Part shown: positions 55,250 through 63,005 of the stretch, piece after piece | Position numbering within the stretch: position 1 is the stretch's first letter | Layout of the letters: each line of letters opens with the position of its first letter | Assembly (NCBI GenBank): GCA_963839285.1 | Contig: CAWIUN010000013.1 | Coordinates: 87,515 to 151,514 of the forward strand | Length of the DNA stretch: 64,000 nt | Reading direction: 5' to 3' | From: DASSSQ01 sp963839285 | GTDB taxonomy: Bacteria; Actinomycetota; Thermoleophilia; Gaiellales; Gaiellaceae | Position numbers and translations under genes: made by a program | The notes under the pieces: generated by a model | What the model was told of the DNA's origin: nothing | The model's database searches: none | The model's input: the letters and a program-made list of their open reading frames with translations, nothing else

Positions 55250-56596
55250 GTGGCGAAGACGGCCGTCAAGCACGCCTGCACCGAGTGCGGCTACGTCTCT
55301 GCCCGCTGGCTCGGGCGCTGCCCCGGCTGCGGCGACTACAACACCCTGGTCGAGGAGCTCCCCGCCGTCGCCGCGCTCGCCGAGCGCGCCCGGCCGCTGC
55401 TGCGGCTCGTCGACGTCGAGAGCGAGGCGGCCGAGCGGATCCCGACCGGCGTGGCCGAGCTCGACCGCGTCCTCGGCGGCGGGCTCGTGCCCGCGTCGCT
55501 CGTGCTCGTCGGCGGCGAGCCGGGCGTCGGCAAGTCGACGATGCTGCTGATGGCGCTCCGCGCGATGAGCGAGTCCCGGCGCGCGCTGCTCGTCACCGGC
55601 GAGGAGTCGGCGGCGCAGGTGAAGCTGCGCGCGGAGCGGCTCGGCGGCGCCGCGGACGTCCGGATCCTCGCCGAGACCGAGCTCGAGTCCGTCTGCGCGA
55701 CGCTCGAGCGGGAGCGGCCCGACGTCTGCGTGATCGACTCGGTCCAGACGCTCTACTCGTCCGAGATCGGCTCCGCGCCCGGGTCGGTCGCCCAGGTCCG
55801 CGAGGCGGCCTCGCGGCTGCTGCGGGTCGCGAAGGAGGCCGGCGTCGCCACGTTCCTCGTCGGGCACGTGACCAAGGACGGCGCCGTCGCGGGCCCGCGC
55901 GTGCTCGAGCACCTCGTCGACTGCGTCCTCCAGTTCGAGGGCGACCGCTACCACGAGCACCGGATCCTGCGGGCGGTCAAGAACCGCTTCGGCTCGACCA
56001 ACGAGCTCGGCGTCTTCGAGATGACCGGCACCGGGCTCGTCGGCGTGCCCGACCCGTCCGCGCTCTTCGGCCGCAGCGAGCCCGGCGAGATCGGCGCGGC
56101 CGTCGCCTGCACGCTCGAGGGCACGCGGCCGCTGCTGCTCGAGGTGCAGGCCCTCGTCGCTCCGACAGACCTCGCGATGCCGCGCCGCGTCGGCACCGGC
56201 GTCGACCCGAAGCGCCTCGCGATGATCGTCGCCGTCTGCTCCCGCCACGCCGGGCTGCCGCTCGGCCAGGCCGACGTCTTCGTCAACGTGGCCGGCGGCG
56301 TCCGCATCGACGAGCCCGGCGCCGACCTCGCCGTCGCCCTCGCGATCGCCTCCGCGGCCCGCGGCGTCCCGGTGCGGGAGCGGCTCGCCGCCTTCGGCGA
56401 GGTCGGGCTCACCGGCCGGCTGCGGGCTGCCACGCAGGCGGAGCGCCGCCTCGGCGAGTGCGCCAAGCTCGGCCTCGACGGCGCTCTCGCCCCCGCAGGG
56501 ACGCGCGCTGCGGCGGGCCTTCCGGTCCTCGCCGCCGACACGCTCCGGCAGGCGCTCGCGCTGGGCCTGTCTTCAGAGGCGGCAACTGCGGCCTGA
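55250..56596 (+). CDS. radA: DNA repair protein RadA (Sms)
   Basis: A 448-residue RadA, a DnaB-like branch-migration helicase in recombination. Four-cysteine zinc finger (CTECGYVSARWLGRCPGCG), RecA core with GEPGVGKSTML and the RadA-specific KNRFGS, then a Lon-like C-terminal domain. GTG 55250 follows TACGAT (55238-55243) by six bases. It lies before carD; disA, which often separates or follows these genes in actinobacteria, is absent. Confidence 0.95.
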   Translation: MAKTAVKHACTECGYVSARWLGRCPGCGDYNTLVEELPAVAALAERARPLLRLVDVESEAAERIPTGVAELDRVLGGGLVPASLVLVGGEPGVGKSTMLLMALRAMSESRRALLVTGEESAAQVKLRAERLGGAADVRILAETELESVCATLERERPDVCVIDSVQTLYSSEIGSAPGSVAQVREAASRLLRVAKEAGVATFLVGHVTKDGAVAGPRVLEHLVDCVLQFEGDRYHEHRILRAVKNRFGSTNELGVFEMTGTGLVGVPDPSALFGRSEPGEIGAAVACTLEGTRPLLLEVQALVAPTDLAMPRRVGTGVDPKRLAMIVAVCSRHAGLPLGQADVFVNVAGGVRIDEPGADLAVALAIASAARGVPVRERLAAFGEVGLTGRLRAATQAERRLGECAKLGLDGALAPAGTRAAAGLPVLAADTLRQALALGLSSEAATAA

Positions 56597-56599
56597 GCA

Positions 56600-56620
56600 G
56601 GGGTTTTCTCACAAAATCCC
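56600..56620 (+). terminator. AT-rich hairpin after radA
   Basis: GGGGTTTT pairs with AAAATCCC (one G-T pair) around CTCAC, three bases after the radA stop; strikingly AT-rich for this DNA. Likely terminator for radA and insulator of the carD promoter. Confidence 0.6.
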
Positions 56621-56628
56621 TGGAAAGG

Positions 56629-56657
56629 TGGCACTTTTGTCGAATTTCTGTTACCAT
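56629..56657 (+). promoter_or_regulatory. carD promoter
   Basis: -35-like TGGCAC (56629-56634), 17 bases, -10 TACCAT (56652-56657), in the most AT-rich stretch of the window. The leader would be about 65 bases. Confidence 0.5.
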
Positions 56658-56668
56658 GGCTGCTTCTA

Positions 56669-56695
56669 CGCCGGTCCGCTCGTCTGGGGCCGGCG
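56669..56695 (+). other. Hairpin in the carD leader
   Basis: Nine-bp stem CGCCGGTCC/GGGGCCGGCG-type (one T-G pair) with a 9-base loop followed by CTTTGG, inside the predicted carD 5' leader. It could be an attenuator or a second radA terminator. Confidence 0.4.
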
Positions 56696-56728
56696 CTTTG
56701 GTGACTAGCGACGGAAAAGGGGAACGGC

Positions 56729-57284
56729 TTGTACAAGGTCGGCGACAAGGTGGTGTATCCCCACCACGGGGCGGGCACGGTCGTGAAGCGCGAGCAGCGC
56801 GAGGTCCTCGGCGAGAAGCGCGAGTACCTGACGATCCAGATCCTGCACAACGACATGACGGTGCAGGTTCCCGCGGACAACGCCGAGAAGGTCGGCCTGC
56901 GTCAGGTGATCGACGAGGAAGCAGGTCGTGCAGGTGCTCAAGTACCTGACGAGCGGCGGCACGCAGATGCCGAAGAACTGGAATCGGCGCTTCAAGCACA
57001 ACCGCGACAAGATGAAGACCGGCGACATCTTCGAGCTCGCCGAGGTCGTCTGCAACCTCTCGCTCCGCGACCACGAGAAGGGCCTCTCGACCGGTGAGAA
57101 GCAGATGTTCGTGAAGGCGAAGAAGATCCTCGCCTCCGAGCTGATGTACGCCAAGGGCATGGACGAGGACGAGTGCGCCGACTGGCTCGAGGACGTTCTC
57201 TCCGAGGTCGACGCCAACGGCAACAAGAAGGTCAAGCCGAAGGCGAAGAGCTCCGCGAAGGCGCCGGCGAAGGCCGCCGTCTAG
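56729..57284 (+). CDS. carD: CarD-family RNA polymerase-binding regulator (frame-shifted)
   Basis: About 184 residues. CarD stabilises open complexes by contacting the polymerase beta subunit and promoter DNA, and is essential in mycobacteria. N-terminal RID domain: YKVGDKVVYPHHGAGTVVKR. One surplus base near 56920 (GAG GAA G CAG GTC) joins LRQVIDEE to QVVQVLKYLTSGG and the helical C-terminal domain (NWNRRFKHNRDKMKTGDIFE, RDHEKGLSTGEKQMFVKAKK) plus a basic AK-rich tail. TTG start after GGAAAAGGGGAA. Confidence 0.93.
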
Positions 57285-57294
57285 CGTCCGAGCG

Positions 57295-57324
57295 CGCCGC
57301 TGCCGGGTCTGCCCGGCAGCGGCG
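57295..57324 (+). terminator. Strong hairpin between carD and ispD
   Basis: Perfect 13-bp stem CGCCGCTGCCGGG/CCCGGCAGCGGCG with a 4-base loop, 11 bases after the carD stop. No T-tract. The ispD promoter hexamer follows at 57337. Confidence 0.75.
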
Positions 57325-57350
57325 TCGCCGAACCGCGACACTTCTCTCCG

Positions 57351-58010
57351 ATGGCTGTCTGGGCGGTCCTGGTCGCCGCGGGTCGCGGCGAGCGGCTCGG
57401 CGACGAGCGCCCGAAGGCCTTCGTGCGGCTCGGCGGGCGCGTCCTGCTCGCGGAGAGCCTCGAGCGGCTCGACGCCTCGCCGTGGGTCGACGCGATCGTC
57501 GTCGTCGCGCCGCCCGAGTGGGAGGAGGCCGTGATCGTGCTCGCCGAGGAGCTCGCGGCCGGCAAGGTCGCCGCGTCGGTGACGGGCGGCGCCAGTCGCG
57601 CCGCGTCCGTGCGCAACGGCCTCGACGAGGTCCCGGACGACGCCGACGTCGTCCTCGTGCACGACTGCGCGCGCCCGCTCGTCTCCGACGAGGTGATCGA
57701 GCGGGTGCTGCAGCCGCTCGCCGAGGGCTTCGACGGGGCCGTGCCGGGCCTGCCGGTCGCGGACACGGTCAAGCGGGTGGACGGCCGTGGCGCCGTGCTC
57801 GCGACGCTCGACCGTGCCGAGCTGCGCGCCGTGCAGACGCCGCAGGCCTTCGTCGCACCCGTCCTCCGCGCGGCGGCCGCCGGCGAGGGCACGGACTGCG
57901 CCTCGCTCGTCGAGGCGGCAGGCGGCAGGGTCAAGGTCGTCGAGGGCGACCCGCGCCTGCTGAAGGTGACGACGCCGGCCGACCTCGCTCTGGTGGAATC
58001 GTGGCTGTGA
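57351..58010 (+). CDS. ispD: 2-C-methyl-D-erythritol 4-phosphate cytidylyltransferase
   Basis: A 219-residue MEP-pathway enzyme making CDP-ME for isoprenoids. VLVAAGRGERLGDERPKAFV (CTP loop), VTGGASRAASVRNGLD, LVHDCARPLVS and VQTPQAF are present. ATG follows GACACT (57337-57342) by eight bases. The next gene overlaps its stop. Confidence 0.94.
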   Translation: MAVWAVLVAAGRGERLGDERPKAFVRLGGRVLLAESLERLDASPWVDAIVVVAPPEWEEAVIVLAEELAAGKVAASVTGGASRAASVRNGLDEVPDDADVVLVHDCARPLVSDEVIERVLQPLAEGFDGAVPGLPVADTVKRVDGRGAVLATLDRAELRAVQTPQAFVAPVLRAAAAGEGTDCASLVEAAGGRVKVVEGDPRLLKVTTPADLALVESWL

Positions 58011-58588
58011 CTGGGTCGTCTTCGACGTGGGTGAGACGCTCGTCGACGAGACGGCGATGTGGAGCGAGCTCGCCGATCTGGCGGGCGTGCCCGGGTTCAC
58101 GCTCGCAGGTGTCGTCGGCGGCCTCGCTGCCCGGGGCGAGCACCCCGGTCACGCGTTCGACCTGCTCGGCGTCGAGCGCCCGCACGGCAGCCCGTTCGCG
58201 CGCACGAGCCTCTATCCGGACGCGGAGCCGTGCCTCGCCGAGCTGCGCGCGCGCGGCTACCGACTCGGCCTCGCCGGGAACGCGTCGCGGACCGCCTACG
58301 CCGAGCTCGGCCTCGACGTCGACTTCGTCGGCGACTCGACCGCGTGGGGCGTCGCCAAGCCCGATCCTGCCTTCTTCGGGCGCGTCGTCGAGAAGTGCGG
58401 CTGCGCCCCGGGCGAGATCGCGTACGTCGGCGACCGGGTCGACAACGACGTCCTCCCCGCACGCGCGGCCGGGATGGTCGCGGTCCACGTCGCGCGCGGC
58501 CCGTGGGGGTACCTGCACGACGCGCCTGCGGGCACGCCGACGATCCGTTCGCTCGCCGAGCTGCCGGAGGCTGCTCGAGCGTGGCTGA
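58007..58588 (+). CDS. HAD-superfamily hydrolase (frame-shifted at both ends)
   Basis: About 193 residues between ispD and ispF. Motif I (VVFDVGETLVDET) lies upstream of the longest frame's first start. GTG 58007, overlapping the ispD stop as GTGA, reaches it only with a frame correction near 58012. Motifs LAGNAS, KPDPAFF and YVGDRVDNDVLPAR follow. At the 3' end one surplus base gives LLERG and TGA 58586-58588, overlapping ispF. Motif I has Glu where the acid/base Asp usually stands (DVGET), so phosphatase activity is uncertain. Confidence 0.72.
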   Translation: MTGSSSTWVRRSSTRRRCGASSPIWRACPGSRSQVSSAASLPGASTPVTRSTCSASSARTAARSRARASIRTRSRASPSCARAATDSASPGTRRGPPTPSSASTSTSSATRPRGASPSPILPSSGASSRSAAAPRARSRTSATGSTTTSSPHARPGWSRSTSRAARGGTCTTRLRARRRSVRSPSCRRLLERG

Positions 58589-59060
58589 CCTCCGTGTCGG
58601 CACGGGCTTCGACGCGCATGCCCTCGAGGCGGGGGTGCCGCTCGTGCTCGGCGGCGTCCGCCTCGACCACCCGACCGGGCTCGCGGGCCACTCCGACGGC
58701 GACGTGATCGCCCACGCGCTGATCGACGCGATCCTCGGCGCCGCCAACCGCGGCGACATCGGCTCGCTCTTCCCCTCCGGCGAGGAGCGCTACCGCGGCG
58801 TCTCCTCGCTCGACCTGCTCGCGCAGGCATACGAGCTCGTCCGCGGGGACGGCTGGCAGCTCGTCAACGCCGACACGTTGCTGATCGGCGAGCGGCCGCG
58901 GATCGGCCCGCACCGCGCCGAGATGGCGGCACGCCTGGCCGAGGCGATCGGCGTCGATCCCGGCCTCGTCGCCGTGCGCGCGACCACGACCGACCGGCTC
59001 GGCTTCACCGGCCGCGAGGAGGGCCTGGCGGCGCAGGCGGTCGCGCTCCTGCGCCGATGA
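58581..59060 (+). CDS. ispF: 2-C-methyl-D-erythritol 2,4-cyclodiphosphate synthase
   Basis: A 159-residue trimeric zinc enzyme of the MEP pathway. VGTGFDAHAL (metal Asp/His), LAGHSDGDVIAHALIDAILGA, DIGSLFP, VNADTLLIGERPRIGPH and ATTTDRLGFTGREEG are complete. GTG start overlaps the HAD stop; its own stop overlaps the next gene (ATGA). IspD and IspF are encoded almost back to back as is common. Confidence 0.95.
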   Translation: MADLRVGTGFDAHALEAGVPLVLGGVRLDHPTGLAGHSDGDVIAHALIDAILGAANRGDIGSLFPSGEERYRGVSSLDLLAQAYELVRGDGWQLVNADTLLIGERPRIGPHRAEMAARLAEAIGVDPGLVAVRATTTDRLGFTGREEGLAAQAVALLRR

Positions 59061-59735
59061 GGATCGTGCCGACGACCGACGAGCTGCGGGAGCTGCCCTC
59101 GTTCCAGCGGCTCTCGGACGCCTGGCCCGAGTTCATCCGCCACGACGCGCGTCTCGAACGCTCGCTGGCACCGGCTCTACGACGAGTTCCCGGACTTCCA
59201 GTTCGCCGCGGTCGAGGACGGCGAGGTGCTCGCGGCGGGAAACGCGCTGCCGGTCGCGGGCAGGCCGCAGGGCTGGCGGCAGGCGTTCCTGAGCGAGGGC
59301 GAGCCCGACCGGCTCTGCGCGATCCAGGTGCTGATCGGGCCCGAGAACCACGGCCGCGGCCTCAGCCGGCCGCTGCTCGAGCACATGCGAGGCCTCGCCG
59401 TCGCCCGCGGCTGGACGCTCGAGGCGCCGGTCAGGCCGACGTGGAAGTCCCGGTACCCGCTGATCCCGATCGAGCGCTACGCGACCTGGCGCCGGGACGA
59501 CGGCCTGCTCTACGATCCGTGGCTCCGCGCGCACGAGCGGCTCGGCGCCGAGGTGCTCGGCCCCGCCGACGAGGCGATGCTGATCGAGGGCAGCCGGGCC
59601 GAGTGGGAGGATTGGACGGGCATGCACTTCCCCGAGGACGGCAGCTACGTGGTGCCCGGCGCGCTCGTGCCGGTCGAGCTCGCGGACGGCCGCGGCGTCT
59701 ACGTCGAGCCCTGCGTCTGGATGCGGCATGGCTAG
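59057..59735 (+). CDS. GNAT-like acetyltransferase (frame-shifted)
   Basis: About 225 residues. ATG 59057 overlaps the ispF stop. After RHDARLERS one surplus base near 59168 (TCG C TGG CAC) leads to WHRLYDEFPDFQFAAVEDGE, then IQVLIGPENHGRGLSRPLLE (acetyl-CoA loop) and RPTWKSRYPLIPIERYATW. A C-terminal beta extension (WEDWTGMHFPEDGSYVVPGA) is unlike minimal GNATs. Substrate unknown. The ogt start overlaps its end by eight bases. Confidence 0.78.
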
Positions 59736-60192
59736 CGCCGTGATCGAGACGCCGATCGGCCCGCTCGGCCTGGTCGCCTCGGACACCGGTCTGCGGCGCG
59801 TCTCGTTCGACGCCCGCGGCGTCCGGGCAGACGGCGGCTCGCCGCTCCTCGACGAGGCCGCCGCCCAGCTCGCGGCCTACTTCGCAGGCACGCTCGTCGA
59901 CTTCGACCTGCCGCTCGACCTCGCGGGCAGCGACTTCCAGCGCCGTTGCTGGCTGGCGCTCGCGACGATCCCCTACGGGCAGACGGTCAGCTACGGCGAG
60001 CAGGCGCGGCGGCTCGGGCTCGGTCCCGCGAGCGCCCGCGCGGTCGGCGCCGCCAACGGGCAGAACCCGCTGCCGGTCGTCCTCCCCTGCCATCGCGTCG
60101 TCGGCGCCGACGGCTCGCTGACCGGCTTCGGCGGCGGGCTCGACCGCAAGCGCCGCCTGCTCGAGCTCGAGGGCGCGCTGCTGCCCTTGTGA
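59728..60192 (+). CDS. ogt: Methylated-DNA--protein-cysteine methyltransferase
   Basis: A 154-residue suicide DNA-repair enzyme removing O6-alkyl groups from guanine. FQRRCWLALATIPYGQTVSYGE, RAVGAANGQNPLPVVLPCHRVVGADGSLTGF (part) with acceptor Cys in PCHRV, and the Asn-hinge are present. There is no Ada-type N-terminal domain. ATG start overlaps the acetyltransferase. Near other repair genes (mutY at 61 kb), but no shared promoter is seen. Confidence 0.93.
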   Translation: MASAVIETPIGPLGLVASDTGLRRVSFDARGVRADGGSPLLDEAAAQLAAYFAGTLVDFDLPLDLAGSDFQRRCWLALATIPYGQTVSYGEQARRLGLGPASARAVGAANGQNPLPVVLPCHRVVGADGSLTGFGGGLDRKRRLLELEGALLPL

Positions 60193-60202
60193 CGAACTGT
60201 CA

Positions 60203-60730
60203 CTAGGCGTAGCCGCGCTCGAGGAAGCCCGGCGCGGCCTCGGCGAAGTACGACGCCGGCGGCAGCTCGAACGCGAGCGCGTCTGCGATCCGGTCGATCA
60301 CGTTGAAGAGCGCGCAGACGTGGAGCGCGTCGACGATCGCCTCGTCGCCTGCACCCGCGCGGCGCACCGCCTCGACGTCCTCCGCTCCGACGGCCTCGGG
60401 CTCGAGCGTCACCTTCTCGAGCAGCTCGAGCGTCGCGCGCAGAGGCTGCTCGAGCGGCGCCGCACGCCAGTCGACCAGGACCGCCTCGACCAGCTCCTCG
60501 CCGAGCGCGTACGACGCGACCGCGCCGTGGGAGCCCGTTCAGAACAGGCAGCGGTTGCGCGCCGAGACGAAGGCGGCGAACAGCTCGCGCTCGCCGACGC
60601 TCCAGTCGGACGGGCCGCGCATCACCTCCTGGAGCGCGTCGCCGAAGGGTCCGCCGAAGCGCTCCGGCCGGTGCGAGAGCACGTTGCGGACGTCGACGAC
60701 CTCGGGGTCGCGCGGGATCCCGACCCTCAC
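60203..60730 (-). CDS. AhpD-like/carboxymuconolactone-decarboxylase-family protein with in-frame TGA (candidate selenoprotein)
   Basis: A 175-residue frame interrupted by one TGA (60539-60541, codon 64). Both sides are one continuous AhpD-like protein: ...SARNRCLF-TGA-TGSHGAVASYALG... The TGA sits exactly where the second Cys of the CxxC stands. Spacing Glu49-(12)-Cys61-(3)-codon 64-(4)-His68 equals Glu118-Cys130-Cys133-His137 of M. tuberculosis AhpD, where Cys133 is catalytic. This predicts CxxU. AhpD-like selenoproteins are known. A hairpin follows at the right distance. GTG start overlaps the upstream stop (GTGA). Alternative: substitution error or nonsense mutation. Confidence 0.75.
60504..60526 (-). 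other. Candidate bacterial SECIS hairpin after the TGA
   Basis: On the minus strand GGCGCG pairs with CGCGCT (one G-U) around an 11-base loop starting with G. The stem begins about 12 nt after the TGA, and the loop about 18 nt after it, within the usual range for bacterial SECIS elements. Hairpins are easy to find in such GC-rich DNA, so this is weak alone. Confidence 0.35.
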
Positions 60731-60975
60731 CCGGCCAGCGCTCCCAGCCCGGCCTCGAGCCGCTCCATCCCCGCGGCGAGGGCCGCCGCGATCGTCAGCT
60801 CGAAGATCGCCTCCTCGTCGAGGCCGGCGGCGCGGAGCGCCTCGACGTCGGCGTCGGTCACCGCCGTCGCCTCGGCCCTCACCTTGGCCGCGTACGCCGC
60901 GGCCGCCCCGGACAGGTCGGCCGGGAGCGCGGGTGCCGCGTCCCGGAGCCGCTCGATCGCCGCAGCGTGGCGCAT
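60727..60975 (-). CDS. Small helical CMD-related protein upstream of the AhpD-like gene
   Basis: An 82-residue, all-helical protein: ERLRDAAPALPADLSGAAAAYA, VTDADVEALRAAGLDEEAIFEL, AAALAAGMERLEAGLGALAG. Its second half resembles the C-terminal helices of carboxymuconolactone-decarboxylase/AhpD proteins (DEEAIFEL...AAALAAGMERLEAGL), but the CxxC half is missing, so it may be a structural partner. ATG 60975 follows TAGAGT by six bases. The stop overlaps the next gene's start as GTGA, implying a two-subunit module (inference). Confidence 0.72.
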   Translation of the reverse strand: MRHAAAIERLRDAAPALPADLSGAAAAYAAKVRAEATAVTDADVEALRAAGLDEEAIFELTIAAALAAGMERLEAGLGALAG

Positions 60976-60991
60976 GACCCGACTCTAGGGC

Positions 60992-61708
60992 TCAGGCGGG
61001 AAGAGCCGCAAGCCCGTCGTCGAGGACGACGAGCCCGTCGGCGGCGAGCGAGGCGACGGCGGCCGCGTCGAGCTCGCCGACCGCCCGCGGCGCCTCCGCG
61101 ACCAGCCGCAGCGTCGCCGCCCGCCGCTGCCGGAACGAGCCCTCGAAGCGGGACTGCTTCCGCGCCGGCTCGTAGCGCCGGCCGCGCGAGGGGCAAGGCT
61201 CGGCGAGCGGACACGCCTCGCAGCGCGGGATCCGTGCCAGGCAGACCGTCGCCCCGAGGTCGAAGAGCGCCTGCGCGCACTCGCCGTCGAACGCCTCCCC
61301 GGTGCGCTCCTGGACGCGCCGGATGTTGACGTCGACCGGCAGCACCGGCTCGCCGAAGGCGAAGTTGCGGATCGCGGCGGCGGTGTAGGCGCCGACCCCG
61401 GGAAGCTCGGTCAGGTCGGCGGGCCAGCCGTCGCGCGCGATCGCCTGCGCCGCCCGGTGCAGGTTGACCGCGCGGCGGTTGTAGCCGAGCCCCTGCCAGG
61501 CGCGGATCGCCTCCGCGACGGGCGCCGCCGCGAGCGCCTCGGCCGTCGGCCAGCGCGCGAGCCAGTCGAGCCAGCGCGGGACGACGCGCTCGACCTGCGT
61601 CTGCTGCAGCATCACCTCGGAGACGAGGATCGCGTACGGGTCGCGCGTCGTCCGCCAGGGCAGGTCGCGGCCGTGGCGGCCGTACCACGCGAGGAGCAGC
61701 TCCTTCAC
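60992..61708 (-). CDS. mutY: A/G-specific adenine glycosylase MutY, short form
   Basis: A 238-residue glycosylase removing adenine opposite 8-oxoguanine. Catalytic Glu in VSEVMLQQTQVERV, helix-hairpin-helix LPGVGAYTAAAI, catalytic Asp in LPVDVNIRRV and the iron-sulfur site C-x6-C-x2-C-x5-C (CLARIPRCEACPLAEPC) are all present. The C-terminal Nudix-like domain that recognises 8-oxoG is reduced to about 55 residues. GTG 61708 follows TACGCT by six bases. Confidence 0.9.
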   Translation of the reverse strand: MKELLLAWYGRHGRDLPWRTTRDPYAILVSEVMLQQTQVERVVPRWLDWLARWPTAEALAAAPVAEAIRAWQGLGYNRRAVNLHRAAQAIARDGWPADLTELPGVGAYTAAAIRNFAFGEPVLPVDVNIRRVQERTGEAFDGECAQALFDLGATVCLARIPRCEACPLAEPCPSRGRRYEPARKQSRFEGSFRQRRAATLRLVAEAPRAVGELDAAAVASLAADGLVVLDDGLAALPA

Positions 61709-61769
61709 GGCCGGAGCGTAGACGACGGGCGGCGCGGTTATTGCCGGGGGCGCCGGGCATCGGGGAGGC

Positions 61770-62992
61770 ATGAGGATCCCGCGTGACGGCGCAATCGAGA
61801 GCGGTCCCGCACTGCTGCGCGAGGGCTACCTGTTCGTCTCCAACCGCTGCCGGCGGCTCGGTAGCGACGTCTTCGAGACGCGCCTCGGCGGCCGGACGAC
61901 CGTCTGCATGCTCGGCGCGGAGGCGGCGCGCGGCTTCTACGAGCGGCCGCACCGGCGCCGGGGAGCGATGCCGCCGCCGATCCAGACGCTGCTGCAGGAC
62001 GAGGGCAGCGTCCAGGTGCTCGACGACGCGCCGCACCGGCACCGCAAGGCGCTCTTCCTCGACCTCGCGAGCGAACAGGCCTCGCGGGAGCTCGCCGCCG
62101 CCTTCGCCGAGCAGTGGGACGAGGGGTTCGAGCGCCGCCGCGGCCGCGGCGCCTTCGCGCTGCTCGCGGCCGCCGAGGAGATGCTCTGCCGCGCCGTCTG
62201 CGCCTGGGGAGGGATCCCGTTCACGGACGCGGAGGCCGCCGAGCGCACCCGAGAGCTCGTCGCGATGATCGACGGCGCCGGCTCATTCGGCCCGCGCAAC
62301 TGGCGGGGCCACCTGCTCCGCCGCCGCACCGAGGCGTGGGCCGCCCAGCTCGTGCGGGACGTGCGGGCCGGGGGGGCGGCGCGGCCGGGACTCCGCTGGA
62401 GCTGCTCGCGCTCCATCGCGACCCCGGCGGCGAGCTCCTGCCCCCCGAGGTGGCGGCGGTCGAGCTGCTGAACGTGCTCCGCCCGGTCGTGGCCGTCGCC
62501 CGGTACGTCGCCTTCGCCGCGCTGGCGCTGCACGAGCACCCGGAGGCGCGCGAGGCGGTCGCCGGCGACGATCGGCGCTCCGAGGCCTTCGTGCAGGAGG
62601 TGCGGCGCTTCTACCCGTTCTTCCCGGTCGTCGCGGGCGTCGTCCGCGAGGCCTACGAGTGGCGCGGCGCGCGCTTCCCCGAGGGCAGGCGCGTCCTCCT
62701 CGACCTCTACGGCACCAACCACGACGCCCGCATCTGGGAGGCGCCCGAGTCGTTCCGCTCCGAGCGCTTCGTCGGCTGGAGCGGCGACCCGTTCACGCTG
62801 ATCCCGCAGGGCGGCGGCGACCACCTCGAGCATCATCGCTGCCCCGGCGAATGGGCGACGATCGAGCTCGCGAAGGTCGCGGTGCGCAAGCTCGCCGCAG
62901 CCGACTTCGACCTGCCGCCGCAGGACCTGAGCGTGCGGCTGTCGCGGATGCCGGCCGCGCCGGAGAGCGGGTTCCTGCTCGAGCTCGCCTAG
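61770..62992 (+). CDS. Cytochrome P450, CYP152-like fatty-acid peroxygenase (frame-shifted)
   Basis: About 407 residues. GYLFVSNRCRRLGSDVFETR and HRHRKALFLDL in the first frame; after a shift near 62375, in a run of G, EVRRFYPFFPVVAGVVREAY and the haem loop with HHRCPGEWATIELAK. In the I-helix the usual acid-Thr pair is replaced by a VLRPVVAVARYVAFAAL helix with the Arg-x-x-x-Pro region, as in CYP152 enzymes that use hydrogen peroxide to hydroxylate or decarboxylate fatty acids. No ferredoxin gene is nearby, which fits. Confidence 0.87.
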
Positions 62993-63005
62993 GGGCCGGG
63001 CCTCT

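Noticed and set aside
60539..60541. The TGA in the AhpD-like gene as simple pseudogenisation or two separate genes
   Set aside because: It falls on the one catalytic position where Sec is expected, the frame is retained on both sides, and no ribosome site or domain boundary supports a second gene. Not excluded, but less likely.
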